NCBI GenBank assembly: GCA_016771945.1
Contig: QZLF01000001.1
Span: 248,001-312,000 of the forward strand
Source: Candidatus Leucobacter sulfamidivorax
Lineage (GTDB): Bacteria; Actinomycetota; Actinomycetes; Actinomycetales; Microbacteriaceae
Length of the DNA: 64,000 nucleotides
Direction of reading: 5' to 3'
In this document: one piece after another, positions 14,833-28,046 of the stretch
Layout of the letters: each line of letters opens with the position of its first letter
Numbering within the stretch: the first letter of the stretch is position 1
Notes under the pieces: model-generated
What the model saw: only the letters and a program-made list of their open reading frames with translations
Told to the model about the DNA's origin: nothing
Databases searched by the model: none
Made by a program: the position numbers and the translations under genes

Positions 14833-16058
14833 TGTTCGCCGATCTGTTCGGGCGGGTGGCGTCGGCGTTCAACGGCACGGGGTTGCTCCTGCTCGCCGTC
14901 GCAGTTGTGGCGCTCGTCGTGCTCGGCTTGTTCCTGACGCCGCGCGCGTTCGTGGATCGTCGCTTGCGACGGGTCGCGGAGGGTGCCGGGCTGACCGTCT
15001 CGCATCGCACGAGGCAGGGCGAGCAAGCCGTCTCCTTCCCTCGGGTAATGAAGGGGACGCGCACTCCGTTCGGGTATCGGCTCACGGTCGCGTTGCCCTC
15101 GGGCATGTCGGTGGACGACGTGACGCGGCACGATTCCGAACTCGCAGACGGTCTATCCGCGCAAGAGGTCAGGGTGTCACGGGGTAGGCCGGGGGTCGCC
15201 GTGCTCGAGGTGTATCTGCGGGATGCGACGCCTGCGGCGTTCGACCTCGACGCCCTGCACTCCACGATCCGGGCGACAGGCGCGGGCCGTGATCTGTGGT
15301 TGCCCGTCGGCATCCGTGATGATGGTTCCCCGTACCGGGTGGGCCTCGGGCATCTGCTCATCGTAGGGGCGACTGGCTCGGGCAAAGGGTCGGCGTTGTG
15401 GTCGGTGATCCGCGCTCTCGATGCCCTACGGTCTGAGGGGTTGGCTGTCCTGTACGGCATCGATCCGAAGCGGGCCGAGCTTGCCGGGGTCGGTGCCGGG
15501 TTCGAGCGCGTCGAGTACGACCATACCGGGGCACTCGCCGTGCTCGAACGGGTGGGGCAAGTGATGGGCGAGCGGAAGCTGCTGGGGCTACGCTCGTTCG
15601 CCCCGACCGTGGATCGTCCGTGGTTGGTGCTCGTGCTCGACGAGTTCAACGGCCTGCTGAACGATCCTGAAGTCGCGAGGCGCAGGCGTCTCGGGGAGTT
15701 GCTGCACATGATTCTCTCGCAGGGTCGTTCGCTCGGGGTGGTCGTGGTCGCTGCGGCGCAGAACGCGCAGAAGGAATCGCTTGGGCAGTTGCGCACGCAC
15801 TTTCAGACTCGGATCGTGCTGCGGGTGGAAACCGCGAGCGATGTGGACATGGTGCTCGGTGCGGGGTCTGCGGAGGCCGGCGCACGCGCCCATGAGATTC
15901 CGCCGGCGACCGAATCGAATGGGTACGCCACGGCGGGAGTCGCCTACGCGCGAAGCGACGGCGAGCCGGTGCCCGTGAGGTTCCGGTTTCCGTTCGTGCG
16001 TGACGCCGAGATTGCCGCCTGGGTGGATGCGGCGGGAAGGAGTAGCGATCATGGCTGA
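14832..16058 (+). CDS. FtsK/SpoIIIE-type DNA translocase (AICE transfer protein)
   Basis: 408 residues. An N-terminal transmembrane segment, LLLLAVAVVALVVLGLFL (about residues 17 to 35), anchors it. The motor domain has Walker A LIVGATGSGKGSALW (near residue 180) and Walker B WLVLVLDEFNGLL. AICE proteins of this type (TraSA of pSAM2) are single-component hexameric pumps that move double-stranded DNA to the recipient. It follows the 110-residue gene and overlaps xis by 8 bp. It looks intact, unlike rep and int. Confidence 0.9.
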   Translation: MFADLFGRVASAFNGTGLLLLAVAVVALVVLGLFLTPRAFVDRRLRRVAEGAGLTVSHRTRQGEQAVSFPRVMKGTRTPFGYRLTVALPSGMSVDDVTRHDSELADGLSAQEVRVSRGRPGVAVLEVYLRDATPAAFDLDALHSTIRATGAGRDLWLPVGIRDDGSPYRVGLGHLLIVGATGSGKGSALWSVIRALDALRSEGLAVLYGIDPKRAELAGVGAGFERVEYDHTGALAVLERVGQVMGERKLLGLRSFAPTVDRPWLVLVLDEFNGLLNDPEVARRRRLGELLHMILSQGRSLGVVVVAAAQNAQKESLGQLRTHFQTRIVLRVETASDVDMVLGAGSAEAGARAHEIPPATESNGYATAGVAYARSDGEPVPVRFRFPFVRDAEIAAWVDAAGRSSDHG

Positions 16059-16284
16059 GCATGACACTTCGGAGGCGTTGTTTCTGTCTGAGGAACAGGC
16101 CGCGCAGATTCTCGGCGTGCATCGCACGACGCTTCGCCGCTCGGTCGATGCGGGGCTGTTGCCGCTGCATCCGATCTTCATCACCCCGCACCTGCGACGC
16201 TTTCGCCGTGATGAGGTCGAATCGCTGCGGGGCGGGCCGGTAGCCGGTGCGACGGTGAGAGGGCGGGGCCGTGGCCGTTCGTAA
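16051..16284 (+). CDS. xis: Excisionase-like HTH protein
   Basis: 77 residues from ATG 16051. MerR-type HTH: LFLSEEQAAQILGVHRTTLR, then DAGLLPLHPIFITPHLRRFRRDEVESL. The Arg-rich C-terminus overlaps the integrase start. Order ftsK, xis, int next to the tRNA is usual for these elements. It should bind near the att site and direct excision together with Int. Confidence 0.82.
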   Translation: MAEHDTSEALFLSEEQAAQILGVHRTTLRRSVDAGLLPLHPIFITPHLRRFRRDEVESLRGGPVAGATVRGRGRGRS

Positions 16285-17345
16285 GCAACCCTCGGGGCGG
16301 TGGAGGGCGGTCGTGAAGATCGGTCGCCAGTACGTCGACGGGGCGCACCTTCGACTCGAAGCGAGAGGCTGAGACGTGGCACCGGCAGCGCAAGGAACAG
16401 CTTTCGGGCCATGTCGATCCGCGCGCGGGCAAGATCAGCACCGAGCGGCGCATCGCGGAGTGGTTGGAGCATCGCCAGGCGACCGCGCAGGCCACGACCG
16501 CGAAGACGGACGCCTATCTATCGAAGTGGGTGCCGCGCGCGATCCTCGTTCTGCCCCTGGATCGGGTCACACCGGGGATGCTCGCCGATTCGATGATCGG
16601 GCTGGTGGAAGCGGGACGGGCGGCGAAGTCGATACAACGGTATCGGGCGATGCTCGGCTCGTTCTTCTCGTGGGCGGTCGAGCGCAGAATCATCACGGCG
16701 TCACCCGCGAAGGGCGTGAAGGTGCCTGCCGGGGGTCGCCCGGTGGAAGAGATGCACCCGTGGACGCGGCCCGAACTCGATGCCAGGTTCGCGGTGTGGC
16801 ACGCGCTGCATAAGGACATGGCCGAGGTCGCACGGTTCCTCGGCCTCACGGGGCTGCGCTGGTCGGAGGCGCGGGCGCTCACGGTCGACGATGTGTCGCT
16901 CGTGCCGTTCGCGGCGGTCACAGTGCAGCGGGCAAGGCCCGAGGGCGTGGAGACGAAGGGCACCAAGTCGGGCAAGGCTCGCCGCGTGCCGTTGGCTGAC
17001 GTGCTGCTCCCCTATGTCAAGAAGCGGATGAAGGGGCGCGGCCCGGATGCACTGCTGTTCCCGCCGCTGCACCGCGCCCGGTTCCTCGACTGGTTGAACT
17101 GGGGCGAGACGGGCCAGGGGCGCACGATCCACGACCTCCGGCACACTGCCGTGTGCGTTTGGCTTGCCTCCGGGGTCAAGCCCGGCGTGGTCAAGTCGTG
17201 GGCGGGGCACGCGAGCCTCAGCACGACCGATACCTACGTTCACCACCTCGGCACCGAGGCCGACGCCGAAGGACTCGCACTGCTCAATCAGCAGACGGGG
17301 GCACACCGGGGGCACACGCGGAAAGGAGGCCGCCGAAGCGGGTGA
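16271..17345 (+). pseudogene. int: Tyrosine integrase of the AICE, frameshifted
   Basis: GTG 16271 opens VAVRKQPSGRWRAVVKIGRQYVDG, a typical start, but this frame stops within 35 codons. The rest (TFDSKREAETW onward) continues in another frame. Removing one G from the GGGG run at 16340 to 16343 gives a perfect join, GRQYVDGRTFDSKREAETW, and a protein of 357 residues. The catalytic domain is complete: Arg in TGLRWSEARAL, HDLRHTA, and GHASLSTTDTYVHH with the Tyr nucleophile. An alternative TTG start at 16464 would lack part of the N-terminal domain. Either a true inactivating insertion or a homopolymer read error. The integrase catalyses recombination between attP and tRNA-Ile. Confidence 0.88.
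17298..17318. repeat. Putative integrase arm-type sites, right end of AICE
   Basis: GGGGCACACC (17298 to 17307) and GGGGCACACG (17309 to 17318), 11 bp apart, 61 bp from the att core and inside the last codons of int (reading GAHRGHT). They match the left pair at 8138 to 8158. Confidence 0.6.
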
Positions 17346-17378
17346 TTCCCGAACTGTTGCCATATCAGGCATTCAATA

Positions 17379-17455
17379 TGGTGGGGCTACCAGGACTTGA
17401 ACCTGGGACCTCTTCATTATCAGTGAAGCGCTCTAACCGCCTGAGCTATAGCCCC
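17379..17455 (-). tRNA. tRNA-Ile (GAT), CCA encoded
   Basis: The 5' end is at 17455, the discriminator A at 17382, and CCA at 17381 to 17379. Acceptor stem GGGGCTA/TAGCCCC; the anticodon loop reads CTGATAA with anticodon GAT. Host DNA supplies the 5' part (17424 to 17455) and the AICE the rest. It lies downstream of gyrA-DUF3566, its usual place in this family. Confidence 0.97.
17380..17423. repeat. attR of the AICE, inside tRNA-Ile
   Basis: 44-bp copy of the attL repeat that now forms the 3' part of the functional tRNA-Ile. The next base outward (17379) completes an encoded CCA, which the displaced host copy lacks. Confidence 0.93.
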
Positions 17456-17506
17456 GTGACCAAGCACCGACTCTACCGGATCCCGACAGAAATCAGAAAT
17501 CCGATC

Positions 17507-17531
17507 CGCCCGCCCCGAGCCGGGACGGGCG
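17507..17531 (-). terminator. Hairpin after the gyrase/DUF3566 operon
   Basis: CGCCCGCCCC and GGGACGGGCG form a GC-rich stem. On the minus strand it is followed by GGATCGGATTTCTGATTTC, a T-rich run. It lies just after the DUF3566 stop and before tRNA-Ile. Confidence 0.55.
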
Positions 17532-17537
17532 AACGCG

Positions 17538-17937
17538 TCAGTTGCTCGTGAAGCCCAGCTGGAACCCCCCGAGCATGCGCACGAGCAGGTTGTAGATCAG
17601 CGAGGCGATCGCACCGAGGGCGGTGCCCACGATGATGTTCAGGATGCCGACGACCACCGCGAAGCCGAACACCTGCGGGAAGCCGATGAGGCTCATGAGG
17701 CTGTCGTCGCCGCCGACGATGTCCATGAGCAGCTGGTCGAGGTCCGAGAGCACGCCCGTGGACACCAGCACGGTGTAGATGAGCACCGTCGCGACGACGC
17801 TCACGATCGCGAGGCACAGCGAGATGAAGAAGGAGAACTTCACCGCGGACCAGAAATCGACGTAGACGAGCTTCAGGCGCACCTGCTTGGCGGGCGCCTT
17901 CCTGCGGGTCTTCTTCGCAAGCTTGTCGGCGACAGTG

Positions 17938-17945
<8 letters not shown>
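17538..17945 (-). CDS. DUF3566 membrane protein
   Basis: 135 residues overlapping the gyrA stop by 8 bp. A basic N-terminus ([11 protein letters not shown]) is followed by [19 protein letters not shown] and a second membrane helix near residues 90 to 115. This is the actinobacterial DUF3566 family, constantly found after gyrA; its role is unknown, though the location suggests a link to division or the membrane. Confidence 0.92.
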
Positions 17946-22582
<4,637 letters not shown>

Positions 22583-22677
22583 CTAGCAATTATCTCCGCC
22601 GAAACCGGCGTTCACGGCGTTTCTAGGGGCGATTCCGGGCTTGGGACGTCCCCACCTCTCGGACCGATCCGAGCGGG

Positions 22678-23175
22678 TCAGCCGTAGGTGTCGCGAGGGC
22701 CGCGTCCGGGCACGGTGCGCGGCCCGTGCCGCCAGCTCGGCGCGCCGGGCGCCAGGAAGCGCAATTCGCGGATCCCGGATTCGGGATAGTCGTCGAGGAT
22801 CCGGGTGAGGATCTCTCCCCGGAGCCGTCTCAACTCGGTCGCCCAGGCGGTCGAATCGCACTGCACAGTGAGCGTCCCGTCCCGCAAGCCGAGGATCTGG
22901 GTGTGGGGAGCGGTCGCCTCTCCCACGAAGCGGGGCCATTCCGCGATGAGGCGCGCCTGAGCGAGCTCGGAACTCCAGCCCATGTCGCGGGCGCTGATCG
23001 CCAGCAGTTCGCCGAGCAGCCGGGGCTCGCGGCCCTTCCCGAAGGGGACGCTCTGCTCCCCGTCCCCCTCCGCTCCCCCGCGAACGCGCAGCCGGCGCGG
23101 AGACTGACCTCGCCAGATCGCCTTCGCCCGCAGGTAGGCCGCGGCCGCGAAGCTCGGATCCGACCGGCGGCTCAC
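22678..23175 (-). CDS. DUF721 (DciA-like) protein
   Basis: 165 residues, start overlapping the recF stop (ATGA). The conserved core is LAISARDMGWSSELAQARL, then WPRFVGEATAPHTQILGLRDGTLTVQCDSTAWATELRRL. In actinobacteria this family is DciA, the ancestral loader or operator of the replicative helicase DnaB. Its place between recF and gyrB is standard. Confidence 0.93.
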   Translation of the reverse strand: MSRRSDPSFAAAAYLRAKAIWRGQSPRRLRVRGGAEGDGEQSVPFGKGREPRLLGELLAISARDMGWSSELAQARLIAEWPRFVGEATAPHTQILGLRDGTLTVQCDSTAWATELRRLRGEILTRILDDYPESGIRELRFLAPGAPSWRHGPRTVPGRGPRDTYG

Positions 23176-24503
23176 GGCTCGACCTCTGCTTCGATGTCGA
23201 CCCCTTCGGAGCCTTCGGCGACTCCGGCACGGGTCGCACCGGAACCGGTGACCCCGCCGAGCGCACCGCCGACCACGCCATCGGCCGCACCATCGAGCGA
23301 ACCACCGGCAGCGGAATCAGGATCAGCGTCCGCTCCGACGACGGCACCGCCCTTGATCCGGATCCGCCTCCATCCGAAGTCCGCAGGGACGTCGTCCTCG
23401 ACCGCCGCCGTGACGATGACCTGCTCGAAGCCGGCGACCGCATCCATGAGACGGGACCGGCGGCGAGCGTCGAGCTCGGCGAAGACGTCGTCGAGGATGA
23501 GCACCGGATCCCCCGCCGGCGACTCCTCCCGCAGCAACCGGGCGAGTGCAAGACGCAGGGCGAGTGCGAAGGACCATGACTCGCCATGGCTGGCGTATCC
23601 CTTGACCGGCAGGCCGTTCAATTCCAGGGAGAGATCGTCGCGGTGGGGGCCGACGAGGGTCACCGCGCGCTCGAACTCCCTCCCGCGCACCGCTTCGAGC
23701 GCAGCCCGGTAGTCTGCCGCGAGCGTTTCACGTGAAACATCCGATCCGGGTCCAGCGACGGCACCGGTCGACGTTTCACGTGAAACACTCCCCTGTCCGA
23801 GCACTTCGTACACCGATTCCGTCACCGAGGCGAGCGGGCCGTGATCCTCCCGCACCAGTGCCGAATACGACTCGCGCAACGGAGCCGCGAGTTCCCGCAC
23901 CAGCCGCCGTCGCGCCACCATGATCCGGGTGCCGTGCTCGACGAGCTGGTCGTCCCAGACGCCGAGCGTCGCATCGAGGGCCGTCCGACTCCCGCTTCCC
24001 CGCGCCGACTTCAACAGGGAGGTCCGCTGTCTCAGCACCCGCTCGAAATCGGAGAGGACGCCGGCGAAGGCCGGATTGCGCGCGACCACCGCCTCGTCGA
24101 GGAACGACCGTCGCCGCGAGGGATCCCCGCGCACGATCGAGAGATCCTCCGGGGCGAAGACCACGGTCGAGAACCACCTCATGAGTTCCCGCGGCTTCAC
24201 TCCGTTGCGATTCACCTGAGCCCGGTTCGGGCGGCCGCGGTTCAGCTGCACCTCGAGCAGCACCTCTCGATCCCGCGCCGCGATCCGCATGCGCACGACG
24301 GCCGTCTCGCAGCCGGCCCGGATGAGGGCCGCATCCCCGGATACCCGGTGCGAGTCGAGTGACGCGAAGTAGGCAATCGCCTCGACCAGATTCGTCTTCC
24401 CCTGACCGTTGCGGCCGATGACGAGATTCAGCCCCGGAGCGAAGGAGACCTCCGCACCTCGATAGTTGCGGAAGTCGAGCAGGGAGAGATCCGTCACCCG
24501 CAT
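23172..24503 (-). CDS. recF: DNA replication and repair protein RecF, with parS-coded insertion and long tail
   Basis: 443 residues, about 50 to 70 longer than usual. An SMC-like ATPase: LVIGRNGQGKTNLVEAIAYF (Walker A), the signature region SHGESWSFALALRLALARLL, and Walker B DPVLILDDVFAELD. Residues about 236 to 262 form an insertion, GQGSVSRETSTGAVAGPG and on, whose two VSRET copies are coded by two perfect parS palindromes. Residues about 387 to 443 are a Gly/Ala/Asp-rich tail of low complexity. It loads RecA at gaps with RecO and RecR. Follows dnaN by 13 bp. Confidence 0.94.
   Translation of the reverse strand: MRVTDLSLLDFRNYRGAEVSFAPGLNLVIGRNGQGKTNLVEAIAYFASLDSHRVSGDAALIRAGCETAVVRMRIAARDREVLLEVQLNRGRPNRAQVNRNGVKPRELMRWFSTVVFAPEDLSIVRGDPSRRRSFLDEAVVARNPAFAGVLSDFERVLRQRTSLLKSARGSGSRTALDATLGVWDDQLVEHGTRIMVARRRLVRELAAPLRESYSALVREDHGPLASVTESVYEVLGQGSVSRETSTGAVAGPGSDVSRETLAADYRAALEAVRGREFERAVTLVGPHRDDLSLELNGLPVKGYASHGESWSFALALRLALARLLREESPAGDPVLILDDVFAELDARRRSRLMDAVAGFEQVIVTAAVEDDVPADFGWRRIRIKGGAVVGADADPDSAAGGSLDGAADGVVGGALGGVTGSGATRAGVAEGSEGVDIEAEVEP
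23725..23738. promoter_or_regulatory. parS centromere site 1, inside recF
   Basis: GTTTCACGTGAAAC, a perfect palindrome and the canonical ParB loading site, 48 bp from the second copy. Confidence 0.93.
23773..23786. promoter_or_regulatory. parS centromere site 2, inside recF
   Basis: Second perfect GTTTCACGTGAAAC. With site 1 and the site at 30361 it forms an origin-proximal parS cluster for the ParAB system coded at 31084 to 33042. Confidence 0.93.
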
Positions 24504-24516
24504 CGGCGGGGATCCT

Positions 24517-25660
24517 CTAGCGCAGCAGCAGATTCGGCTGCAGCAGGTAGCGGAAGCTCTCCTCGCCGGCGTCGTCCTTGCTGCGCTGACTCGTGATGAG
24601 CACCGGGCCCGGCTTGCTGGCGTTCTCGGTGCGCGTGAAGCCGATGCGGGCGAACTCGGCGTGGGTCGAACGAAGGCCGTCGAGCAGGAACTGCGGCTTC
24701 AGCGACACCACCATCTCGTCGCCGACGAGGTGGGCGTCAACGGTCTCGACCGCCTGAGCGCTCTCAGTTCCCGCGGCCTCGAGCGTCACCTGGCCCTCGA
24801 CGAAGGTGAAGCGCAGCGCGGCCTCGCGCTCGAGCACCAGACCGACGCGTCCCACGGCCTCGACGAGCTCTCCCGTGCCGACGACGGCGTAGTTGTCGAC
24901 GACCTCGGGGAAGAGCCTGCCCACGGGCGGGTAGTTGCCCTTGATCAGCAGGGAGGTGACGGTCTTGTTGTCGCCCGTGAACGCGATGAGCTCGCGCTCG
25001 CCGTCCTTGACGATGGCCACCTGCACCGTGCCCGACGCCGAGAAGGTCTTCCCGACCTCGATGACGACCTTCGCGCACGAGGGCGGTCAGGGACTCCCCG
25101 CCGCTGTCGCGGTGCTCCCAGTCGATGCGGCGAGTGGCCACGCGGTACCGGTCGGTGGCGGTGAGCGTGAGCGAGTTCTCGGTCACCTCGAACTGCACGC
25201 CGGTGATGACCGGGGTGACATCGTCCTTCGATGCGGCGAGCGACACCTGGGCGACCGCCTCGGCGAAGACGTCGGAGGGCACCACACCGGACACGGTGTC
25301 CACCCGCGGCACCTGCGGGTACTCCTCCACCGGCATGGCGGGCAGGCTGAACGAAGCGGATCCGCAGCGCAGCTGCACCCGAGTCTCTGCGAGCGACACC
25401 TCGACATCGGCGTGGGGCAGTCGCTGCGCGATCTCGCCGAGCAGCCGCCCGGAGACGAGCGCGCGCCCGGCCTCCACCACCTCGGCCACGACCGTGGTGC
25501 GGGCGGAGGTCTCGTAGTCGAAGGCCGACAGCGTCAGCTGCCCGTCGGCCGCCTCGACCAGGACGCCGCTCAGGAGGGGCTGGGTCGGACGTTGCGGCAG
25601 GAGCTTGGCGGCGAACGAGACGGCCTCGCTGAACACGTCTCGATTGACGGTGAATCGCAT
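24517..25660 (-). pseudogene. dnaN: DNA polymerase III beta clamp, frameshifted as sequenced
   Basis: The N-terminal part from ATG 25660 (MRFTVNRDVFSEAVSFAAKL) reads correctly to GGESLTALVR, then loses frame near 25071 to 25080. The C-terminal part resumes in another frame with KVVIEVGKTFSASG and ends SFRYLLQPNLLLR. Restoring two bases at the CGCG run would give ALVRAKVVIEVGKTF and a clamp of 381 residues. All three clamp domains are otherwise intact. As DnaN is essential and this is its conserved locus, a sequencing error is the likeliest cause. It is the ring that tethers DNA polymerase. Confidence 0.93.
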
Positions 25661-26107
25661 TCGGGCTCCTATACGAGGAAGGACATGACTGTCGAACGCA
25701 GCGGCAAGGCGGCGGTTCCAACATCTTTGCACACTCGTGGGACGGGCGCCCAGCCATGCCGACTCGGAGCGGTGCCGGATCCTGTGATCGAAATGCCAGT
25801 CCGAATGATGGAGCTTGTAATAGTAATAACGTCTGTGGAAACTGTGGATAAGTGGCGACACGCGCCGAATCTGTAGAAAACTACACCCGTGTGAGTTGTT
25901 GAGCGGCTCTGGACGGGGTGTGATCCGCGGAAACATGCGGAAATCTCGGATGGGCTGTTTTCCACAGCGATCGGCGACATATGCACAGAAGACGCGAATT
26001 CTCCCCAATTATTCACAGGCCGGCAGAAAGCTGTGGAAACCGGTGTCGAGCGCGGGCGCGATGAGGCGTCTCGGAGTCGCCGGCGGGCCGGCGCCGGGAT
26101 CCGCCGC
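25661..26107. other. oriC: Putative oriC, dnaA-dnaN intergenic region
   Basis: 447 bases with no gene and lower GC than the surroundings. DnaA-box-like sites: TGTGGAAAC (25834), a perfect box TGTGGATAA (25843 to 25851, minus strand TTATCCACA), TTTTCCACA (25958), ATATGCACA (25979), TTATTCACA (26009) and TGTGGAAAC (26032). An AT-rich run TAATAGTAATAAC (about 25817 to 25830) adjoins the first pair and could be the unwinding element. The position between dnaA and dnaN is the usual actinobacterial origin. Confidence 0.75.
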
Positions 26108-27532
26108 TCAGCGGCCGTTCTGCTTGATGCGGGCCGTGAGCTCGGAGACCTGGTTGAAGATCGAGCGCCGCTCCGCGATGAGCTTGGCGATCTTCTTGCA
26201 GGCGTACATCACGGTCGTGTGGTCGCGGCCACCGAAGAGCAGGCCGATCTTGGGCAGCGAGAGCGGGGTCAGCTCCCGGCAGAGGTACATGGCGATCTGA
26301 CGCGCGAGCGCGATCTGCTGGGCCCGCGAGCTGCCGTAGAGATCGTCCACCGAGAGGTTGAAGTAATCGGCGGTGTGACTGACGATGTCGGTCGGCTGCA
26401 CCTCGTTGTCCTCGTCCAGGGTGATGAGGTCCTTCAGCACCGTCTGCACGAGCGGCATGTCGATCGCCTCGCGATTGAGGCTCGCGAAGGCGGTGATCCG
26501 GATGAGGGTCCCCTCGAGCTCCCGGATGTTCGAAGTGAACTTCGTCGCGATGAACTCGAGGATCTTGTCGTCGATCTCGAGCTTCTCGTGCTGCGCCTTC
26601 TTGCGCAGGATCGCGATGCGGGTCTCGAGGTCGGGCACCTGGATATCGGTCAGCAGGCCCCATTCGAAGCGCGACCTCATGCGGTCCTCGAAGCCCCGCA
26701 GCTGCTTCGGCTGCACGTCGCTCGTGATCACCACCTGCTTGTTGTGGTCGTGCAGCGTGTTGAAGGTGTGGAAGAAGGCCTCCTGGGTCTCGGCCTTCCC
26801 CTCGAGGAACTGGATGTCGTCGACGAGCAGCAGATCGACCTTGCGGTACCTGGCGTGGAACGCGGTGCCCTGGTTGTTCGCGATCGAGTTGATGAAGTCG
26901 TTCGTGAAGTCCTCGGAGCTCACGTACCGCACCCGCACATCCGGGTAGAGCTCGCGGGCGTAGTGGCCGATCGCGTGCAGCAGGTGGGTCTTGCCGAGGC
27001 CCGAGTCGCCGTAGATGAAGAGCGGGTTGTAGGCGCGGGCCGGAGCCTCCGCCACGGCGACCGCCGCGGCGTGCGCGAGCCGGTTGGACTGGCCGATCAC
27101 GAACGAGTCGAAGCGGTACTTGGGGTTCAGCCGGCTCTCGGACTCATCCTCCTCGCCGTGGCGCGCCCGGGGGGCGTCGACCGGGCGCGAGGTCTCGATG
27201 AGCGCCTCGCGCTCGGCCTCCCGCCCGTCGTCGCTCATGCTCTCCGGCTCGGAGGCCATCGGCCGCACCTCTTCGTCCACCAGGACGATGAAGTTCTCGA
27301 TCTCCGCGGCGTCCGGCATGCTGCGCAGCGCCTTCATGATCGCCGGCCGCAACCGGCCCTCGAGCAGCTTCAGGGTGAAGTCGAGCTGCACCGCGAGGTA
27401 GAGGGTCCCGGCAGCGACGCCGCGGGGCACCGCGAGAGCGAGCTGAGCGCCGATGGTCGGGCCCACTTCGGGATCGCCCATCACGGTGCGGGTGATCTGC
27501 TCCCACACGCTCAGCACGTCTTCTTCAGTCAC
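26108..27532 (-). CDS. dnaA: Chromosomal replication initiator DnaA
   Basis: 474 residues. Domain I (residues 1 to 85), then a variable acidic linker about residues 95 to 150, then the AAA+ domain with Walker [13 protein letters not shown] and Walker [16 protein letters not shown]. Domain IV ends with the DnaA-box reading helix [16 protein letters not shown]. It binds boxes in oriC and opens DNA. Its own upstream region has a perfect box (27594), which suggests autoregulation. Confidence 0.97.
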   Translation of the reverse strand: MTEEDVLSVWEQITRTVMGDPEVGPTIGAQLALAVPRGVAAGTLYLAVQLDFTLKLLEGRLRPAIMKALRSMPDAAEIENFIVLVDEEVRPMASEPESMSDDGREAEREALIETSRPVDAPRARHGEEDESESRLNPKYRFDSFVIGQSNRLAHAAAVAVAEAPARAYNPLFIYGDSGLGKTHLLHAIGHYARELYPDVRVRYVSSEDFTNDFINSIANNQGTAFHARYRKVDLLLVDDIQFLEGKAETQEAFFHTFNTLHDHNKQVVITSDVQPKQLRGFEDRMRSRFEWGLLTDIQVPDLETRIAILRKKAQHEKLEIDDKILEFIATKFTSNIRELEGTLIRITAFASLNREAIDMPLVQTVLKDLITLDEDNEVQPTDIVSHTADYFNLSVDDLYGSSRAQQIALARQIAMYLCRELTPLSLPKIGLLFGGRDHTTVMYACKKIAKLIAERRSIFNQVSELTARIKQNGR

Positions 27533-27889
27533 ACATCCACCGCTGGCTCGTCGTCAAGGTATTCCACGATCGTATTCCCAGCTTTATCCACAACGAAATC
27601 CTTGTGATCACTGGGATCATGGGGAGTTGTCCCCGAAGATGATCTGGGCCCACGTTAGTCACAGAACTCGGCACAGGCAAGTCGATTCGGCGACACTCCG
27701 TCGCATTCGACGCACGGCGATCCGCGGTGTCCGATAATTCTCATTCCCCATGACTTTGACTCCGGGCGCCGGGACGCGTAAAGTTATTTCTTTGTATGGG
27801 CGCGATACCGTCGCAGCCCGGCATGAGCCACGGCCGACCGCCTCCGGGCGAGGCCTCCCGAATTCATCACCCGATCCGGAGTCACGAAC
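27533..27889. promoter_or_regulatory. dnaA-rpmH intergenic region
   Basis: 357 bases between divergent dnaA and rpmH. A perfect DnaA box TTATCCACA lies at 27594 to 27602, near the dnaA start. The rpmH promoter is TTGACT (27756 to 27761), 17 bp, TAAAGT (27779 to 27784). This leaves a long rpmH leader of about 100 nt, in which I see no defined riboswitch. Confidence 0.7.
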
Positions 27890-28027
27890 ATGAGCAAGCG
27901 TACCTTCCAGCCCAACAACCGTCGCCGGGCCAAGGTCCACGGCTTCCGTGCCCGCATGCGCACCCGCGCCGGCCGCGCCATCGTCTCGGCGCGCCGCGGC
28001 AAGGGCCGCTCCAAGCTCACGGCCTGA
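27890..28027 (+). CDS. rpmH: 50S ribosomal protein L34
   Basis: 45 residues: [20 protein letters not shown] and so on, ending [10 protein letters not shown]. Highly basic and the normal L34 length. First gene of the rpmH-rnpA-yidD-yidC-jag-rsmG-parAB run. Confidence 0.97.
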   Translation: MSKRTFQPNNRRRAKVHGFRARMRTRAGRAIVSARRGKGRSKLTA

Positions 28028-28046
28028 TCCCGGAACCGGCTGCGCG

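Larger units (their letters stand above)
8046..17423. mobile_element. AICE integrated in tRNA-Ile, decayed
   Basis: About 9.4 kb (6.7 kb without the IS) between the 44-bp att repeats. It has the AICE gene set in the pSAM2 sense: rep, an FtsK/Tra double-stranded DNA translocase, xis and a tyrosine integrase beside the tRNA. Cargo consists of a toxin-antitoxin pair and a lipoprotein. Rep is interrupted by IS21 and int is frameshifted, so autonomous excision and replication are unlikely as sequenced. Such elements normally excise, replicate by rolling circle and transfer double-stranded DNA between mycelia or cells. Confidence 0.9.

Noticed and set aside
25060-25090. Programmed ribosomal frameshift in dnaN
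   Set aside because: No slippery heptamer or downstream structure stands out, and clamps are not known to use one; an indel is simpler.
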